DNA from: Cristatella mucedo
Lineage: Eukaryota; Bryozoa; Phylactolaemata; Cristatellidae
NCBI GenBank assembly: GCA_009760855.2
Contig: WPIO01000054.1
Location: 2,827,501-2,891,500 of the forward strand
Length of the DNA: 64,000 bases
Reading direction: 5' to 3'
Shown: piece by piece, positions 1 to 11,630 of the stretch
How positions within the stretch are numbered: position 1 is the stretch's first letter
Layout of the letters: each line of letters begins with the position of its first letter
Notes under the pieces: generated by a model
What the model was told of the DNA's origin: nothing
The model's input: the letters and a program-made list of their open reading frames with translations, nothing else
The model's database searches: none
Made by a program: the position numbers and the translations under genes

Positions 1-587
1 AAAAAAATAAAAATGTATGAAAATAACATTAGGGAAAATTAAAAGTGGCCGGGAAATGCATAGCCGAGTATCATTTTCTACCTTCATTATAGAAGCGATT
101 TTCCCAAGATCACCCTGAAGGTGGAGCAAGTAAGAAGCCAGGATTAGAGAAAAATGACCGTTTAAAATTCCTATTAGAAGCAAGACTAAATCAGACAAAA
201 TAACGGGAGCAAAACTCGCCGTGTAACCACGGCTTTATGGCCTGCCTGCTGAGCACGAGTTATATTGAGCAGATTCGTTTAAAAATAGGGAGGCTGGCCA
301 GGTTTAATAGCCAATGCCTCAGCTCCTCCAAATTGTATAATTTGCGTGCCCATTGTCAAGAACTATCTAAATATTGGAATCTGATTTTGCTGAAATCTGC
401 TTTTGTCTCCGAAATCTTCCAGGGCTACAACAGCCGGAAGGGACCGCATCACATCTAATACAATCGCTAGCCAGCCGCCCAGGTTATCGTTTCTGATGCT
501 AGTATGCTGCCGGAGCATTAGTGCATTGAAGCAACGCGTCGGTCGCAATGCTTTACCAGGCTTTACCTCATCGTCTGTTGTTCACAG
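1..587 (+). other. Intron before the mucin exon, gene copy A (partial)
   Basis: Non-coding sequence that aligns by eye with about 21430-22010 (copy B) and 52860-53431 (copy C). Shared landmarks include the stretch near 120-150 with GGAGCAAG and AAGCCAGGAT, the CGTGTAACC block near 220, and the pyrimidine-rich acceptor ending TTCACAG at 581-587. The upstream exons of copy A (signal peptide and PAN-like) would lie left of the window. The short open frames here show no family resemblance. Confidence 0.7.
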
Positions 588-3500
588 GCACTAATATGCA
601 GCAGCAACTGCCGCTGGAGTCTTTGCAAACTCTATCTCTATCGATTGCGGCAACAACATCAGCCGAGCGGACCGTGACGTCGGTGCAGCCTCTGTCGACG
701 ACCGCACAGGTGATGGGTCCAAGTTTGGAAGGTACGACCTCGGACTTCCAGAAAATGACTGGGTCGACTGCGACGCCTGAGAGCGCCACGCTCACCGAAA
801 AAACTCCTGCAGCTGACTTAGTCAGTCAGAGCGAGCCAACGACAGCCGGACAGTTAGGGAGTTCTGGCGAAGCTCGTTCAGCGTCAGATAGCTCATTATC
901 GTCAACTGCAATGGGTCCGCAGGAACATTCGAGATTCGAGACGCTGCAGAGATCGTCTCCGTCGGCAGAACCATCTGCACCTCAGACTTTGATCTTCGAC
1001 ACGGAAGCAGCGTCCTATATCAGCTCAACCGCAACGACTTTGGCAGGATCACAGTCTACCATGCAGACCACGAATCAGCCGACAGCGACTCAGCCGACAG
1101 CGATTCAGCTGACAACGACTCAACCGACGACGACTCAGCCGACAGCTACTCGGCCAATCGCTTCTGAGCCAAAAATGACTGAACTAACCACGATACTGGC
1201 GACAACGACTCTGCAGACAGCTACTAAGCCGACAACTATCCAGCCGACTACTACTCAGCCGACAACGACTCAACCGACCATGACTCAGGCAACTGCTACT
1301 GAGCCGACGATGACTGAACTAACCACGACACTCGCGACAACGACTCAGCCTACAGCTACTCAGCCGACTACGATTGAGCCGACAACTACTCAACCGGCCA
1401 TGACTCAGATAACAACAACTCAGCCGACCTCGACTCAGCCAACCGATACTGAGCCAACATTGACTGAACCAACCACGATACTGCCGACAGCGACTCAGCC
1501 GACCACGAATCAGCCGACCTTGAATCAGCCAACTGCTATCGAGCCGACAATGACTGAACCAACCCTAACACTGCCGACATTGATTCAGCCGACCGCGACT
1601 CAGCCGACCACGACTCAGCCAACCGCTACTGAGCCGACAATGACTGAACCAACCACGATACTGCCGACAACGATTCAGCCGACCACGACTCAGCCAACCT
1701 CTACTGAGCCAAAAACGACTATACTAAACATGATACTGGCGACAACGACTAAGCCGACAGCTACTCAGCCGACTACTACTCAGCCGACCACAACTCAACC
1801 TACCACGACTCAGTCGACCGCTACTGAGCCGACGATGACTGAACTAACCACGACACTGGCGACAACGACTCAGCCGACCACGACTCAGCCAACCTCTACT
1901 GAGCCAAAAACGACTGAACTAACCACAATCATGCTGAAAACGACTCAGCCGAAAGCTACTCAGCCGACAACGATTCAGCCGACTACTACTCAGCTGACAA
2001 TGACTCAACCGACCGCTACTGAGCAGACAATGACTGAACCAACCACGATACTTCCGACTAAAACTCAGCCGACGGCGACTCAGCCGACCTCGACTCAGCA
2101 AACCGCTACTGAGTCGACAGTGACTGAACCAACCATGACACTTTCGACATCGACTCAGCTTACAATTACTCAGCCGACAGCTACTCAACCGACTACGACT
2201 CAGTCAACCTCTACTGAGCCAAAAACGACTGAACTAACCACGATATTGCCGACAATGACTCAGCCGACAGCTACTCAGACGACAACGATTCAGCCAACAA
2301 CTGCTCAACCGGCTACGACTCAGCAAATTACAACTCAGCCGACGACGACTCAGCCAACCAATCCTCAGCCGACCACGACTCAGCCAACATCGACTCAGCC
2401 AACCGCTACTGAGCCGACAATGACTGAACCAACCATGACACTTCCGACAACGACTCAGCTTACAATTATTCAGCCGACAACTACTCAACCGACTACGACT
2501 CAGTCAACCTCTACTGAGCCAAAAACGACTGAACTAACCACGATATTGCCGACAACGACTCAGCCTACAGCGACTCAGCCGACAGCGATTCAGCTGACAA
2601 CGACTCAACCGACAACGACTCAGCCGACAGCTACTCAGCCAATCGCTTCTGAGCCGAAAATGACTGAACTAACCACGATACTGGCGACAACGACTCTGCA
2701 GACAGCTACTAAGCCGACAACTATCCAGCCGACTACTACTCAGCCGACAACGACTCAACCGACCATGACTCAGGCAACTGCTACTGAACCGACGATGACT
2801 GAACTAACCACGACACTCACGACAACGACTCAGCCTACAGCTACTCAGCCGACTACGATTGAGCCGACAACTACTCAACCGGCCATGACTCAGATAACAA
2901 CAACTCAGCCGACCTCGACTCAGCCAACCGATACTGAGCCAACATTGACTGAACCAACCACGATACTGCCGACAGCGACTCAGCCGACCACGAATCAGCC
3001 GACCTTGAATCAGCCAACTGCTATCGAGCCGACAATGACTGAACCAACCCTAACACTACCGACATTGATTCAGCCGACCGCGACTCAGCCGACCACGACT
3101 CAGCCAACCGCTACTAAGCCGACAATGACTGAACCAACCACGATACTGCCGACAACGATTCAGCCGACCACGACTCAGCCAACCTCTACTGAGCCAAAAA
3201 AGACTACACTAAACATGATATTCTCGACAACGACTCAGCCGACAGCTACTCAGCCGACAACGATTCAGCCGACTACTACTCAGCCGACCACAACTCAACC
3301 TACCACGACTCAGTCAACCGCTACTGAGCCGACGATGACTGAACTAACCACGACACTGGCGACAACGACTCAGCCGACCACGACTCAGCCAACCTCTACT
3401 GAGCCAAAAACGACTGAACTAACCACAATCATGCTGAAAACGACTCAGCCGAAAGCTACTCAGCCGACAACGATTCAGCCGACTACTACTCAGCTGACAA

Positions 3501-5630
3501 TGACTCAACCGACCGCTACTGAGCAGACAATGACTGAACCAACCACGATACTTCCGACTAAAACTCAGCCGACGGCGACTCAGCCGACCTCGACTCAGCA
3601 AACCGCTACTGAGTCGACAGTGACTGAACCAACCATGACACTTTCGACATCGACTCAGCTTACAATTACTCAGCCGACAGCTACTCAACCGACTACGACT
3701 CAGTCAACCTCTACTGAGCCAAAAACGACTGAACTAACCACGATATTGCCGACAATGACTCAGCCGACAGCTACTCAGACGACAACGATTCAGCCAACAA
3801 CTGCTCAACCGGCTACGACTCAGCAAATTACAACTCAGCCGACGACGACTCAGCCAACCAATCCTCAGCCGACCACGACTCAGCCAACATCGACTCAGCC
3901 AACCGCTACTGAGCCGACAATGACTGAACCAATCACGATACTTCCGACAAAAACTCAGCCGACGGCGACTCAGCCGACCTCGACTCAGCCAACCGCTACT
4001 GAGTCGACAGTGACAGAACCAACCATGACACTTCCGACAACGACTCAGCTTACAATTATTCAGCCGACAACTACTCAACCGACTACGACTCAGTCAACCT
4101 CTACTGAGCCAAAAACGACTGAACTAACCACGATATTGCCGACAACGACTCAGCCTACAGCGACTCAGCCGACAGCGATTCAGCTGACAACGACTCAACC
4201 GACAACGACTCAGCCGACAGCTACTCAGCCAATCGCTTCTGAGCCGAAAATGACTGAACTAACCACGATACTGGCGACAACGACTCTGCAGACAGCTACT
4301 AAGCCGACAACTATCCAGCCGACTACTACTCAGCCGACAACGACTCAACCGACCATGACTCAGGCAACTGCTACTGAACCGACGATGACTGAACTAACCA
4401 CGACACTCACGACAACGACTCAGCCTACAGCTACTCAGCCGACTACGATTGAGCCGACAACTACTCAACCGGCCATGACTCAGATAACAACAACTCAGCC
4501 GACCTCGACTCAGCCAACCGATACTGAGCCAACATTGACTGAACCAACCACGATACTGCCGACAGCGACTCAGCCGACCACGAATCAGCCGACCTTGAAT
4601 CAGCCAACTGCTATCGAGCCGACAATGACTGAACCAACCCTAACACTACCGACATTGATTCAGCCGACCGCGACTCAGCCGACCACGACTCAGCCAACCG
4701 CTACTAAGCCGACAATGACTGAACCAACCACGATACTGCCGACAACGATTCAGCCGACCACGACTCAGCCAACCTCTACTGAGCCAAAAAAGACTACACT
4801 AAACATGATACTGGCGACAACGACTCAGCCGACAGCTACTCAGCCGACAACGATTCAGCCGACTACTACTCAGCCGACCACAACTCAACCTACCACGACT
4901 CAGTCAACCGCTACTGAGCCGACGATGACTGAACTAACCACGACACTGGCGACAACGACTCAGCCGACCACGACTCAGCCAACCTCTACTGAGCCAAAAA
5001 CGACTGAACTAACCACAATCATGCTGAAAACGACTCAGCCGAAAGCTACTCAGCCGACAACGATTCAGCCGACTACTACTCAGCTGACAATGACTCAACC
5101 GACCGCTACTGAGCAGACAATGACTGAACCAACCACGATACTTCCGACTAAAACTCAGCCGACGGCGACTCAGCCGACCTCGACTCAGCAAACCGCTACT
5201 GAGTCGACAGTGACTGAACCAACCATGACACTTTCGACATCGACTCAGCTTACAATTACTCAGCCGACAGCTACTCAACCGACTACGACTCAGTCAACCT
5301 CTACTGAGCCAAAAACGACTGAACTAACCACGATATTGCCGACAATGACTCAGCCGACAGCTACTCAGACGACAACGATTCAGCCGACAACTGCTCAACC
5401 GGCTACGACTCAGCAAATTACAACTCAGCCGACGACGACTCAGCCAACCAATCCTCAGCCGACCACGACTCAGCCAACATCGACTCAGCCAACCGCTACT
5501 GAGCCGACAATGACTGAACCAATCACGATACTTCCGATAGTGACTCAGCCGACCATGACTCAGCCATCAACGACTCAGCTGACCACGTCTACCAAGATCA
5601 TGATTACCACAACCAGTGGCAGCAATCAAG
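588..5630 (+). CDS. Mucin-like Thr/Pro/Gln-rich stalk exon of a PAN-mucin-FTP lectin gene (copy A)
   Basis: One very long internal exon of 1681 codons. It starts after the acceptor TTCACAG at 581-587 and ends at AATCAAG|GTCATT, both phase 1. The in-frame ATG at 548 lies in the upstream intron and is probably not a start: in copy C the exon begins at the equivalent acceptor (G-S-N-I-Q-Q-Q there, G-T-N-M-Q-Q-Q here). About 160 residues of Ser/Thr-rich unique sequence come first, then some 300 degenerate pentapeptides (TTTQP, with variants such as TATEP, TMTEP, TTILP). There is no cysteine and no membrane segment. The composition is that of a densely O-glycosylated, extended mucin spacer. Downstream are the microexon and lectin exons, so the stalk should separate the N-terminal head from the C-terminal lectin. 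The TGA at 5636-5638 lies in the intron. Exon identity is well supported; exact length depends on correct assembly of the repeats. Confidence 0.85.
1075..5560 (+). repeat. 15-bp minisatellite organised in about 1.5-kb higher-order repeats
   Basis: The coding minisatellite has a 15-bp period (ACGACTCAGCCGACA-like, five codons). It is arranged in three higher-order units. The marker GACAGCGATTCAGCTGACAA falls at 1096, 2581 and 4171, giving periods of 1485 and 1590 bp, both exact multiples of 15. A second marker set (1919, 3419, 5009) gives 1500 and 1590. Differences between units are whole-repeat indels: one 15-bp unit near 3250 and a 90-bp block near 3940-4030. About 570 bp (1861-2430 versus 3361-3930) look identical by eye, so the amplification is recent or being homogenised. 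The reverse-strand open frames inside (Cys/Arg/Ser-rich) are shadows of the repeat. Confidence 0.9.
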
Positions 5631-6677
5631 GTCATTGAAGAAAGTAGCGACTGTGTGGCAAAACCTGCAGCGGTGGAAATTTATTCCAGAGGCGAAAGTC
5701 CCGGCCTGCAAGCTGAGATGCCGGAGTCGGCACCCTAAGTGCTAGCATCCATTCGTTTAGAAAATAACATAGTTATTGACCGTGTTAACATTGTATTTAG
5801 ACCGTGTTATCATGGTTGTCGACCCGACCATGGCCTACGTGGGCGAGTACCGATGGCAGAAATGATGACAGCTCGAGGCAGAACCAGTCCTGCTTACATT
5901 CATTGCTGTAATTGCTGCCAGTTAAAATATGGTCACTCCGTTTGCAGTAGCCTCACTGCTAATCAGCTTGAAGTGCATCAAACGCATTTGAAAAATCTAG
6001 AGCATCAAGGGGAATGCAACTGGTGGGTGAACTTGTAATATGTTATCAATAGTATTCATACTTGTGATGTGTGTTCATTTATCTGGGAGATTGTCTACTC
6101 TTGGCCTATCATAATTACTAAATTAAGTCTTTTGAAGGTCGTAGGGACAAAATTGATGTATATCCAGTTTCTCGAATACAAGCACCGATCTGCTACTTGT
6201 GTGGAGCACCTGGATAAAGTCGTTCTCTTAGGGACTCTATATGCGTAAATTATATATTTGCTTCGCTTGAAATTCATGCGAGCAAAGTAGAACGCTTTCT
6301 GTGTTTATTCCCATTATTATTCTCAGTAAACGTCCGTTTTTATTTTTAGGTGGGAAAAATAGTCAAAGGCGAATTGTATATAAATTTAGTGAAGTCCAAT
6401 TTATCAATGTGTGTCAACCGTCGTAGTTATCAATGGCTCCGTCTGAAATGGCCACCGTAGAGCCACGAGTGTCTAGTTCCAGCACAACGTGAAATTGTGC
6501 TGCATTCGGTTTGTTTATCAAGCATAGTAGTACTCACCATTTGATTACTTTTCTCTTTGCAGCAAATGCTAAGCGCCTGGACAGAGATTGGGATCACTGA
6601 GGGTGCTTTATTAGGTGCATTAGTATTATTATTATTATTCGATCGTGCCTGAAATTGTAACACTTTTTTTGCTGCAG
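5631..6677 (+). other. Intron between mucin exon and microexon, copy A, with a LINE tail
   Basis: Begins with donor GTCATT and ends in TTTTTTTGCTGCAG. At 6536-6645 it carries a CR1/L2-like LINE 3' tail in + orientation (CTTTGCAGCAAATGCTAAGC, a diverged GAGATTGGGATCACTGA, then ATTATT repeats). The remaining sequence has no supported gene. Confidence 0.65.
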
Positions 6678-6707
6678 GCATTGGAACACCAGGGATTGTA
6701 TCCTTAG
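6678..6707 (+). CDS. 30-nt microexon, start of FTP lectin domain (copy A)
   Basis: This exon lies between acceptor CTGCAG (6672-6677) and donor GTAAGT (6708-6713). It is phase 1 on both sides and 30 nt long. Joined to its neighbours it encodes G-IGTPGIVSL-D, followed by KPADQS from the next exon. It therefore supplies the first strand of the FTP/discoidin domain, which in family members reads roughly N-V-A-L-G-K-P-A-T-Q-S. The same exon with the same length, phase and flanking sites is present in copy C at 55229-55258 (IGAQRIVSL). It is too short for normal ORF detection; conservation in two paralogues is the main support. Confidence 0.85.
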   Translation, partial: ALEHQGLYP

Positions 6708-6924
6708 GTAAGTACTGAGCAGACTTTGGCGATGTTAGTATTAACAAAACTGTGTTGAAAATTGAGCTTCTGCACAAGAACAACGAGCAAGCTTGAGCCC
6801 CATCGACTTTACTTGATGAAGACTTTTCCTTGACGAGTTAGTACGCTCTCCTTGACTAGTCACGTTACTAGTAAAGTCAAAAGTTGGAGCAACACAATGA
6901 AATGTTTTGCCTTTCTCAACGCAG

Positions 6925-7119
6925 ACAAGCCAGCTGACCAGTCATGGACGTCGGAGGAAAAATCCGTATCGTTTTGCGGACCGGCTAATGCATTCTACGG
7001 CAACAAAAACACCTATGCTTTTATGGAAAAAGCTCCTCCAAACCCGTGGATTTACGTCGACCTAGGAGAGCAGCACAACGTCACGAAGGTCACAGTGACG
7101 TCCCGATGCAATAGCGACG
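6925..7119 (+). CDS. FTP (fucolectin/tachylectin-4) lectin domain, first exon (copy A)
   Basis: Acceptor TTTCTCAACGCAG ends at 6924; the exon is 65 codons, phase 1 to phase 1. Visible motifs are KPADQSW, ANAFYGNKNTY, the hallmark PWIYVDLGEQHNVTKVTVTSR and a Cys directly after that Arg. This is the A-x-D-G-N-x-N plus WxxVDLG block of the fucolectin/discoidin-like fold. An N-glycosylation sequon (NVT) is present and conserved in copy C. The family's fucose-binding signature (HX24RXDX4R/K in eel agglutinin) is not met: the position 25 residues before the Arg is Lys, not His. I chose the donor at G|GTTGGT because it keeps phase 1 into the next exon and aligns with copy C (G|GTCGGT). The frame otherwise stops at 7131-7133. 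Confidence 0.85.
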
Positions 7120-8040
7120 GTTGGTTATCGTGATGCAGGAGCGCTCAGCAGTGCTGCTGCTTGCCGAGGTCCGATTAAGGACTCGATTGATTCAGGCCGT
7201 GGTGGGTATTTCATCGAGACACTGCAGGACGTTGCTAGCGCATTAGCACGGAGCCTTCACCGCTGGCTAACTGTGTCAGCTTTTCGCACCTGTGTAATAC
7301 CAATACGCAGGGCCAGAGAGCTTTAATCTCTCACCCGTGTCAGGTAGTTTAGTATTTCACCTCAAGCTACAAGCCGGTCGGTGGTCCTGCCTAGGGTTGA
7401 GCTGAGATTTTTCAAAGCTCTCCGGGTCTCTGCCCACGTTCTTTGGTCCTTCGGAAAACATTGCAGAGCTTAAACGTTCAAATGAAAATAATAGCTGGGG
7501 CAAAATGCTGGAAATATAGCCGAAAGCGGACTCCATTTGCCCCCCCCCCCTACAGATTTACCTTAGCACTGTTATCTTCAATCGGGCAATTACAGTATCG
7601 TGACATGTGGCCTTGGCCGGAATACTCAGCTGCCTTGGCCATCAGGCCAAAGTCGCTTTACCAGTGGATACAATATCTGTGTCATTTCACGATCTAAACG
7701 GCGCATTCTGTAGTTTGGATTTAAGCACGGCAGTGCTTTTTCCTGATTTAAGATAAATCTCAAAGGCGATTGTCACCGGGGCAATTGTCGACTTGCACTA
7801 ATGATTGTATTAGTAACTCCGGAAGACCAGGTTTCTAGAGCAAAGAAAGAATTATAGCTACAAGTTAAAATAACTCATGACTTAATCCATTTTTGAGATG
7901 CTAGAAAGAAAGCCTTGGTTTTAGCCACAAGAACACCTGTACTACACTACCAACCTGATATGGCTAGAAAATCAGAAAGTGACCCAGATTCCTCTCTGCA
8001 AGAACCGTCTGGAGTGAATCTTTCTGACCGAAGCTATAAA

Positions 8041-8900
8041 AAAACCGGATGCGTATTAGAATTCCAGGAGAGGGGTAGAACTTACATACGTCGTTTCTTG
8101 CAAGGGGTCCCCTGCAATGACCTTTCGAAATCTTAGCCATCCCAATGTCGTCTAAGGCTGGATGCAGAAACCACTAGTGCTCTGCCTTTAGAGCTTAGGG
8201 GAGCATCGGCAAACGAGCCAAAAGACTGCCCTAGGGTAAGGTCATTTCTTTTCTGAGTAAAATCGCCAGTGGAAATTAAGACTCGTGCTTTCGATTCACC
8301 AGGGTCACTCTCCTTTTAATGCTCGTTGGGATTAACTCACAAATGCAAAATTGTAATAGCATCCTCCAATAAAAGCCGTGAAAGAGGGTAGAAATGTCCA
8401 CGACTGCCTCGCTTTCCTTGTTGCGTCTCCCTTCCAAAAAGGTAATGGCTAATGAATGCTATAGAAACGAATGCTATAGAAATGCCAGATGCATATTAAA
8501 ATTCTAGGAGAGGGGTAGAGCTTCCATAGTTCGCTGCTAACAAGGGGTCCCCCTGCAATAACTTTCCAAATCTTAGCCATCCCAACGTAGTCTAAGGCTG
8601 GATGCTGAATCCGTGAGTGTTCCGCCTTTACAGCTCGGAGGGCTGGGAACATCGGCAAACAATCCAGAAGAGTGCAATTGGGTGAGGTCACTTCCTTTTG
8701 GAGTTAAATGCCCAGGGGAATTTAAGACTCGTGCTTTCGATTCACCAGAGTCACTCCCCTTTTAATGCTCCTTGGAATTAACTCACAAATGCAAAATTGT
8801 GGTAGTATCCTTCACTAAAAGCCGTAAGAGATTGGAGCAAAGTCCATGACAGCGACGCTTTCCTTGTTACGTCTCCCTTCCAAAAAGGTAATGGAAATGA
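8041..8900 (+). repeat. Local tandem duplication in intron (two units of about 410-420 bp)
   Basis: About 8041-8450 and 8480-8900 are diverged copies of one another. Both run through GAGAGGGGTAGA, CAAGGGGTCCCC, CTTAGCCATCCCAA, AGACTCGTGCTTTCGATTCA and CTCCCTTCCAAAAAGGTAAT. Related single-copy sequence lies at about 56580-56960 (copy C) and 61960-62280 (copy D). This is therefore ancestral intron sequence duplicated only in copy A, not a separate element. Confidence 0.7.
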
Positions 8901-9540
8901 GAAAAGCAATACTAATATTACCCTTAATAAAGTGCCCTCAGAGAACCCAATCTCTTTCTAATTGCTCTGCATTTGCTACTAAAGAAACACGATCAAGTGG
9001 TAAGTAGTATCATGTTTGATAAACATCATGGATAACATAATTAAGGATGACATACACAGGGCAAGCAGGAAAGTATGGTCAGTGTCAGCATGCCGAGTGT
9101 TGGCAAAATTAAGCAAAAGTGTTGGCAAAAATAAGCACATTAAGTATGAATCCCAAGGTCCCACTAAATGCTGCCATATATTGGTGCGTTTTAATTTCTT
9201 TTTAATGTAATCAAATCACGGAATAATGTGACGGAAGTCTGGAGTGCTTTCCAGGCTTTGGGAGCATGCGAGCTAAAGATGCAGTTTCCTAAGGACTTAA
9301 GACTGCTAGGCGGTACAGGTAAACCGTTTAATTCCAAAAAGCTACGATGCTAAGCCTGGTGGTGGAGTAGACCTGATAGTTAGGATAGAGCCAAAGAACG
9401 AAGGGACCCACAAATGAGCAACAAAACCTTGAAGTCGATGCATTGCTTGACTGGTAGCCAGTACAGATAGGCAAGAAGTGGTGTGAACGTGCTACTAGGA
9501 CGCTCACTGCAGACGCACCTAGCTCCATAGTTTTGCACCA
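8900..9540 (-). mobile_element. CR1/L2-like LINE, 5'-truncated 3' fragment
   Basis: Reverse orientation. The 3' tail is at 8905-8995 (reverse complement of the GCAAATG...GAGATTG.GTTCTCTGAGGG..ATTATT tail shared by LINE fragments in this window). The region 9310-9500 corresponds to the end of the reverse transcriptase ORF: the tract around TTGCTTGACTGGTAGCCAGTACAG reads as the conserved H-W-L-P-V-K-x-R-I-D-F-K type motif in the minus frame, with mutations. Dead copy. Confidence 0.7.
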
Positions 9541-9549
9541 ACTGCAACC

Positions 9550-10260
9550 GAATGATGATGAAATAATAATTATTTCAATAATACACTTGATAAGGCGCCC
9601 TACATAACTCAATCTCTTTCGAAGCGCTTTACATTTGCTGCAAAAAAACAGCATTGGATGGTGAGTGGTATCATGCTTGATAAATAACATGAGTAACATT
9701 GATTGGGGTGGCATGCACAGGGTCAGCAAGCAAGTGTGGTTAGTGGCAGCATGTTTAGTGTCAACGCACATAAGCACACAAAGGACGAATCTCAGGGACC
9801 TACTAAATGCTGTCATAAATAGATGCATTTGAAATTTCCTTTCTAATGTGTTCAGTCAGGGGATGTCACGACGGAAGTCGAGAGTGAGTTCCAGGCTTTG
9901 CCGGCATATGAACCTAATGCACGGTCCACTAAGGATTTCATGTTTGCAGGAGGTTTTGGTAAACTGTGTTTCCGAAAAGCAGGAGGTACGAAGCTTGGCC
10001 CGGTGGGGGAGTGGATCTGATAGGTAGGATGGAGGCAATCAATGAAGGGACCTACAAGTATGCTACAAAACCTTGAAGTCTATTCGTTGCTTGCCTGGTA
10101 GCTGGTGCAGGTCAGTAAGAAGTGGTGTGACTTGGCAACTGCGACGCTCACGACAGACAAGGCTAGCTGCAGAGTTTTGCACTACCTCCAAGTGCACGAC
10201 TGCACATGCCGGTATGCAAGCATGCAATGTGGTAAAGAACAACAGCTCTTTTGAATGGTG
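9550..10260 (-). mobile_element. CR1/L2-like LINE, second 5'-truncated fragment
   Basis: Reverse orientation, just upstream of the previous fragment. Its tail is at 9560-9650. The minus frame at 10063-10200 encodes VVQNSAASLVCRERR, TPLLTDLHQLPGKQRIDFKVL-like sequence, the C-terminal part of a non-LTR reverse transcriptase. The neighbouring minus frame continues with PPSYLSDPLPHRAK, followed by stops and frameshifts. The fragment sits in an intron of copy A and is antisense to the gene. Confidence 0.8.
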
Positions 10261-11630
10261 CTTGCAGCCATCCTGACGGCCATCGTTAAAGATGTCATGC
10301 AGTGCGTTTGCCACTTCCACCTCGGACTCTCCAAGCTGATAAGGCCAGGGTGGGACCAATAGGCTGTCAAGCGAGAATGTACATCTCTGTCCGGTCGTTC
10401 GCCTTAAGCTACTTTAAAGCCCATTAGGTGGTATACTGGTGAGCAATGCTTATTCTCAGGGCTGCAGATGTGGGCTAGCCGCCTGTTATGGGGTTAAATC
10501 CTTTAGAAAACTCCTTTTATGCTTGAATATAGCCGATCGCGATATTGCACGAGAGAATACAGAGACAACTCCGGATATCCACCACCAGGACGAATGACGG
10601 ATCGCCAGCCCTCAAGGTGTGGCACCCATACAATTGCTCGCTCCAATAAAAAGCGTCCAATGAAAAACGTATACCTAGATTCTATACAACCTCGGCTGAC
10701 GCATTCCCATCAGCTCTGTGTCCGACCAGGAAGCTCTACGAGACAGGCAGTACCTCGGAAGAGACCGATTACGTCGCCATCTAAATTTCATGCATCTCAA
10801 TTGAGAAACCCGTTGACCTTCCGTCGGAGCTGCTATATCGATATCTAAACTGTCACAAGGGTCTAGGCCAGGTCGGATCAGCTCACCGATGTGGGTATAG
10901 GTCACATCAATCATCGATCTCGTAAAGAAGCGTCTACCAATGCACCTGAGGCTTCTCATCCGTCTACTGCAATGCTTACAGCTACGATCCAAGAGAGACC
11001 TCTGACGAGGCTATCACCAAGCAACCGTCGTGCACCGACCTTTCTAAGCATAATGGCGATTGAACCCGATACCAGCTAAGCCTAGAATAGTGACAGCAAC
11101 TAGTTTTCTCCCAACTCCTTTTTGAGCAGTGGCATCAGCTCATGTCAGGGAAAAGTTACCATCGTGGATGAAATAACAGCGAAGTAATGAGAGAGAATTC
11201 ACGACATAAATTCCTACTGAGTTTTAGAGCCTGGCTGAAAAGATGCTGGATCTATGTTTTAGCTCTATGCTCAAGGCTTCAGCTCAAGGTTTGAGCGTGA
11301 TTTCACTCAGTCGCCTTTGAAACCTTAGGAAGGTTCACCGTGCTGCTAGGTCCGTATTTTTTTAGCTCTGTGTGCAAACGTGCAAGGCCTCCGCACAACG
11401 CTTGAGCGATTGTATTTAACCGCTCCAAGACCTAACCAAGGCACGCCCCACTGGGTCCTCTCGGCTCGTGTCCGACAGTCAGATACTGAGATCACTGACG
11501 ATTTGAGGCACCCCATGGAGCACGAGTTCAGGCGAATGGCACGCCAGGGAGCTCAAGCAGCAGCCACCCTTCGTCCGATTCGCTTAGCCCAACCCACAAG
11601 CCACTTGTGGTAACAGCTATTTCCGTTCAG

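Larger units (their letters stand above)
7120..11630 (+). other. Large intron inside the lectin domain, copy A
   Basis: This 4.5-kb intron separates the two lectin exons (2.4 kb in copy C). About 7700-8900 and 10380-11600 align by eye with 56200-57050 and 57075-58100 of copy C. It has been expanded by a local tandem duplication (8041-8900) and two LINE fragments (8900-10250). It ends TTTCCGTTCAG, identical to the copy C acceptor. A run of ten C lies near 7542. No other gene is supported here. Confidence 0.7.

Noticed and set aside
548..587. ATG at 548 as the start of the 1696-codon frame
   Set aside because: It lies before the conserved acceptor TTCACAG. Copy C has no ATG at the equivalent place, and no signal peptide follows the ATG at 548.
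1919..5278. Reverse-strand open frames of 84-114 codons, Cys/Arg/Ser-rich, repeated three times in the mucin exon
   Set aside because: They are the complement of the 15-bp coding repeat, which happens to lack stops in that frame. There is no start context, splice evidence or independent conservation.
5739..6038. 99-codon frame after the mucin exon
   Set aside because: It lies in the intron between donor GTCATT and the microexon, and I saw no counterpart in copy C.
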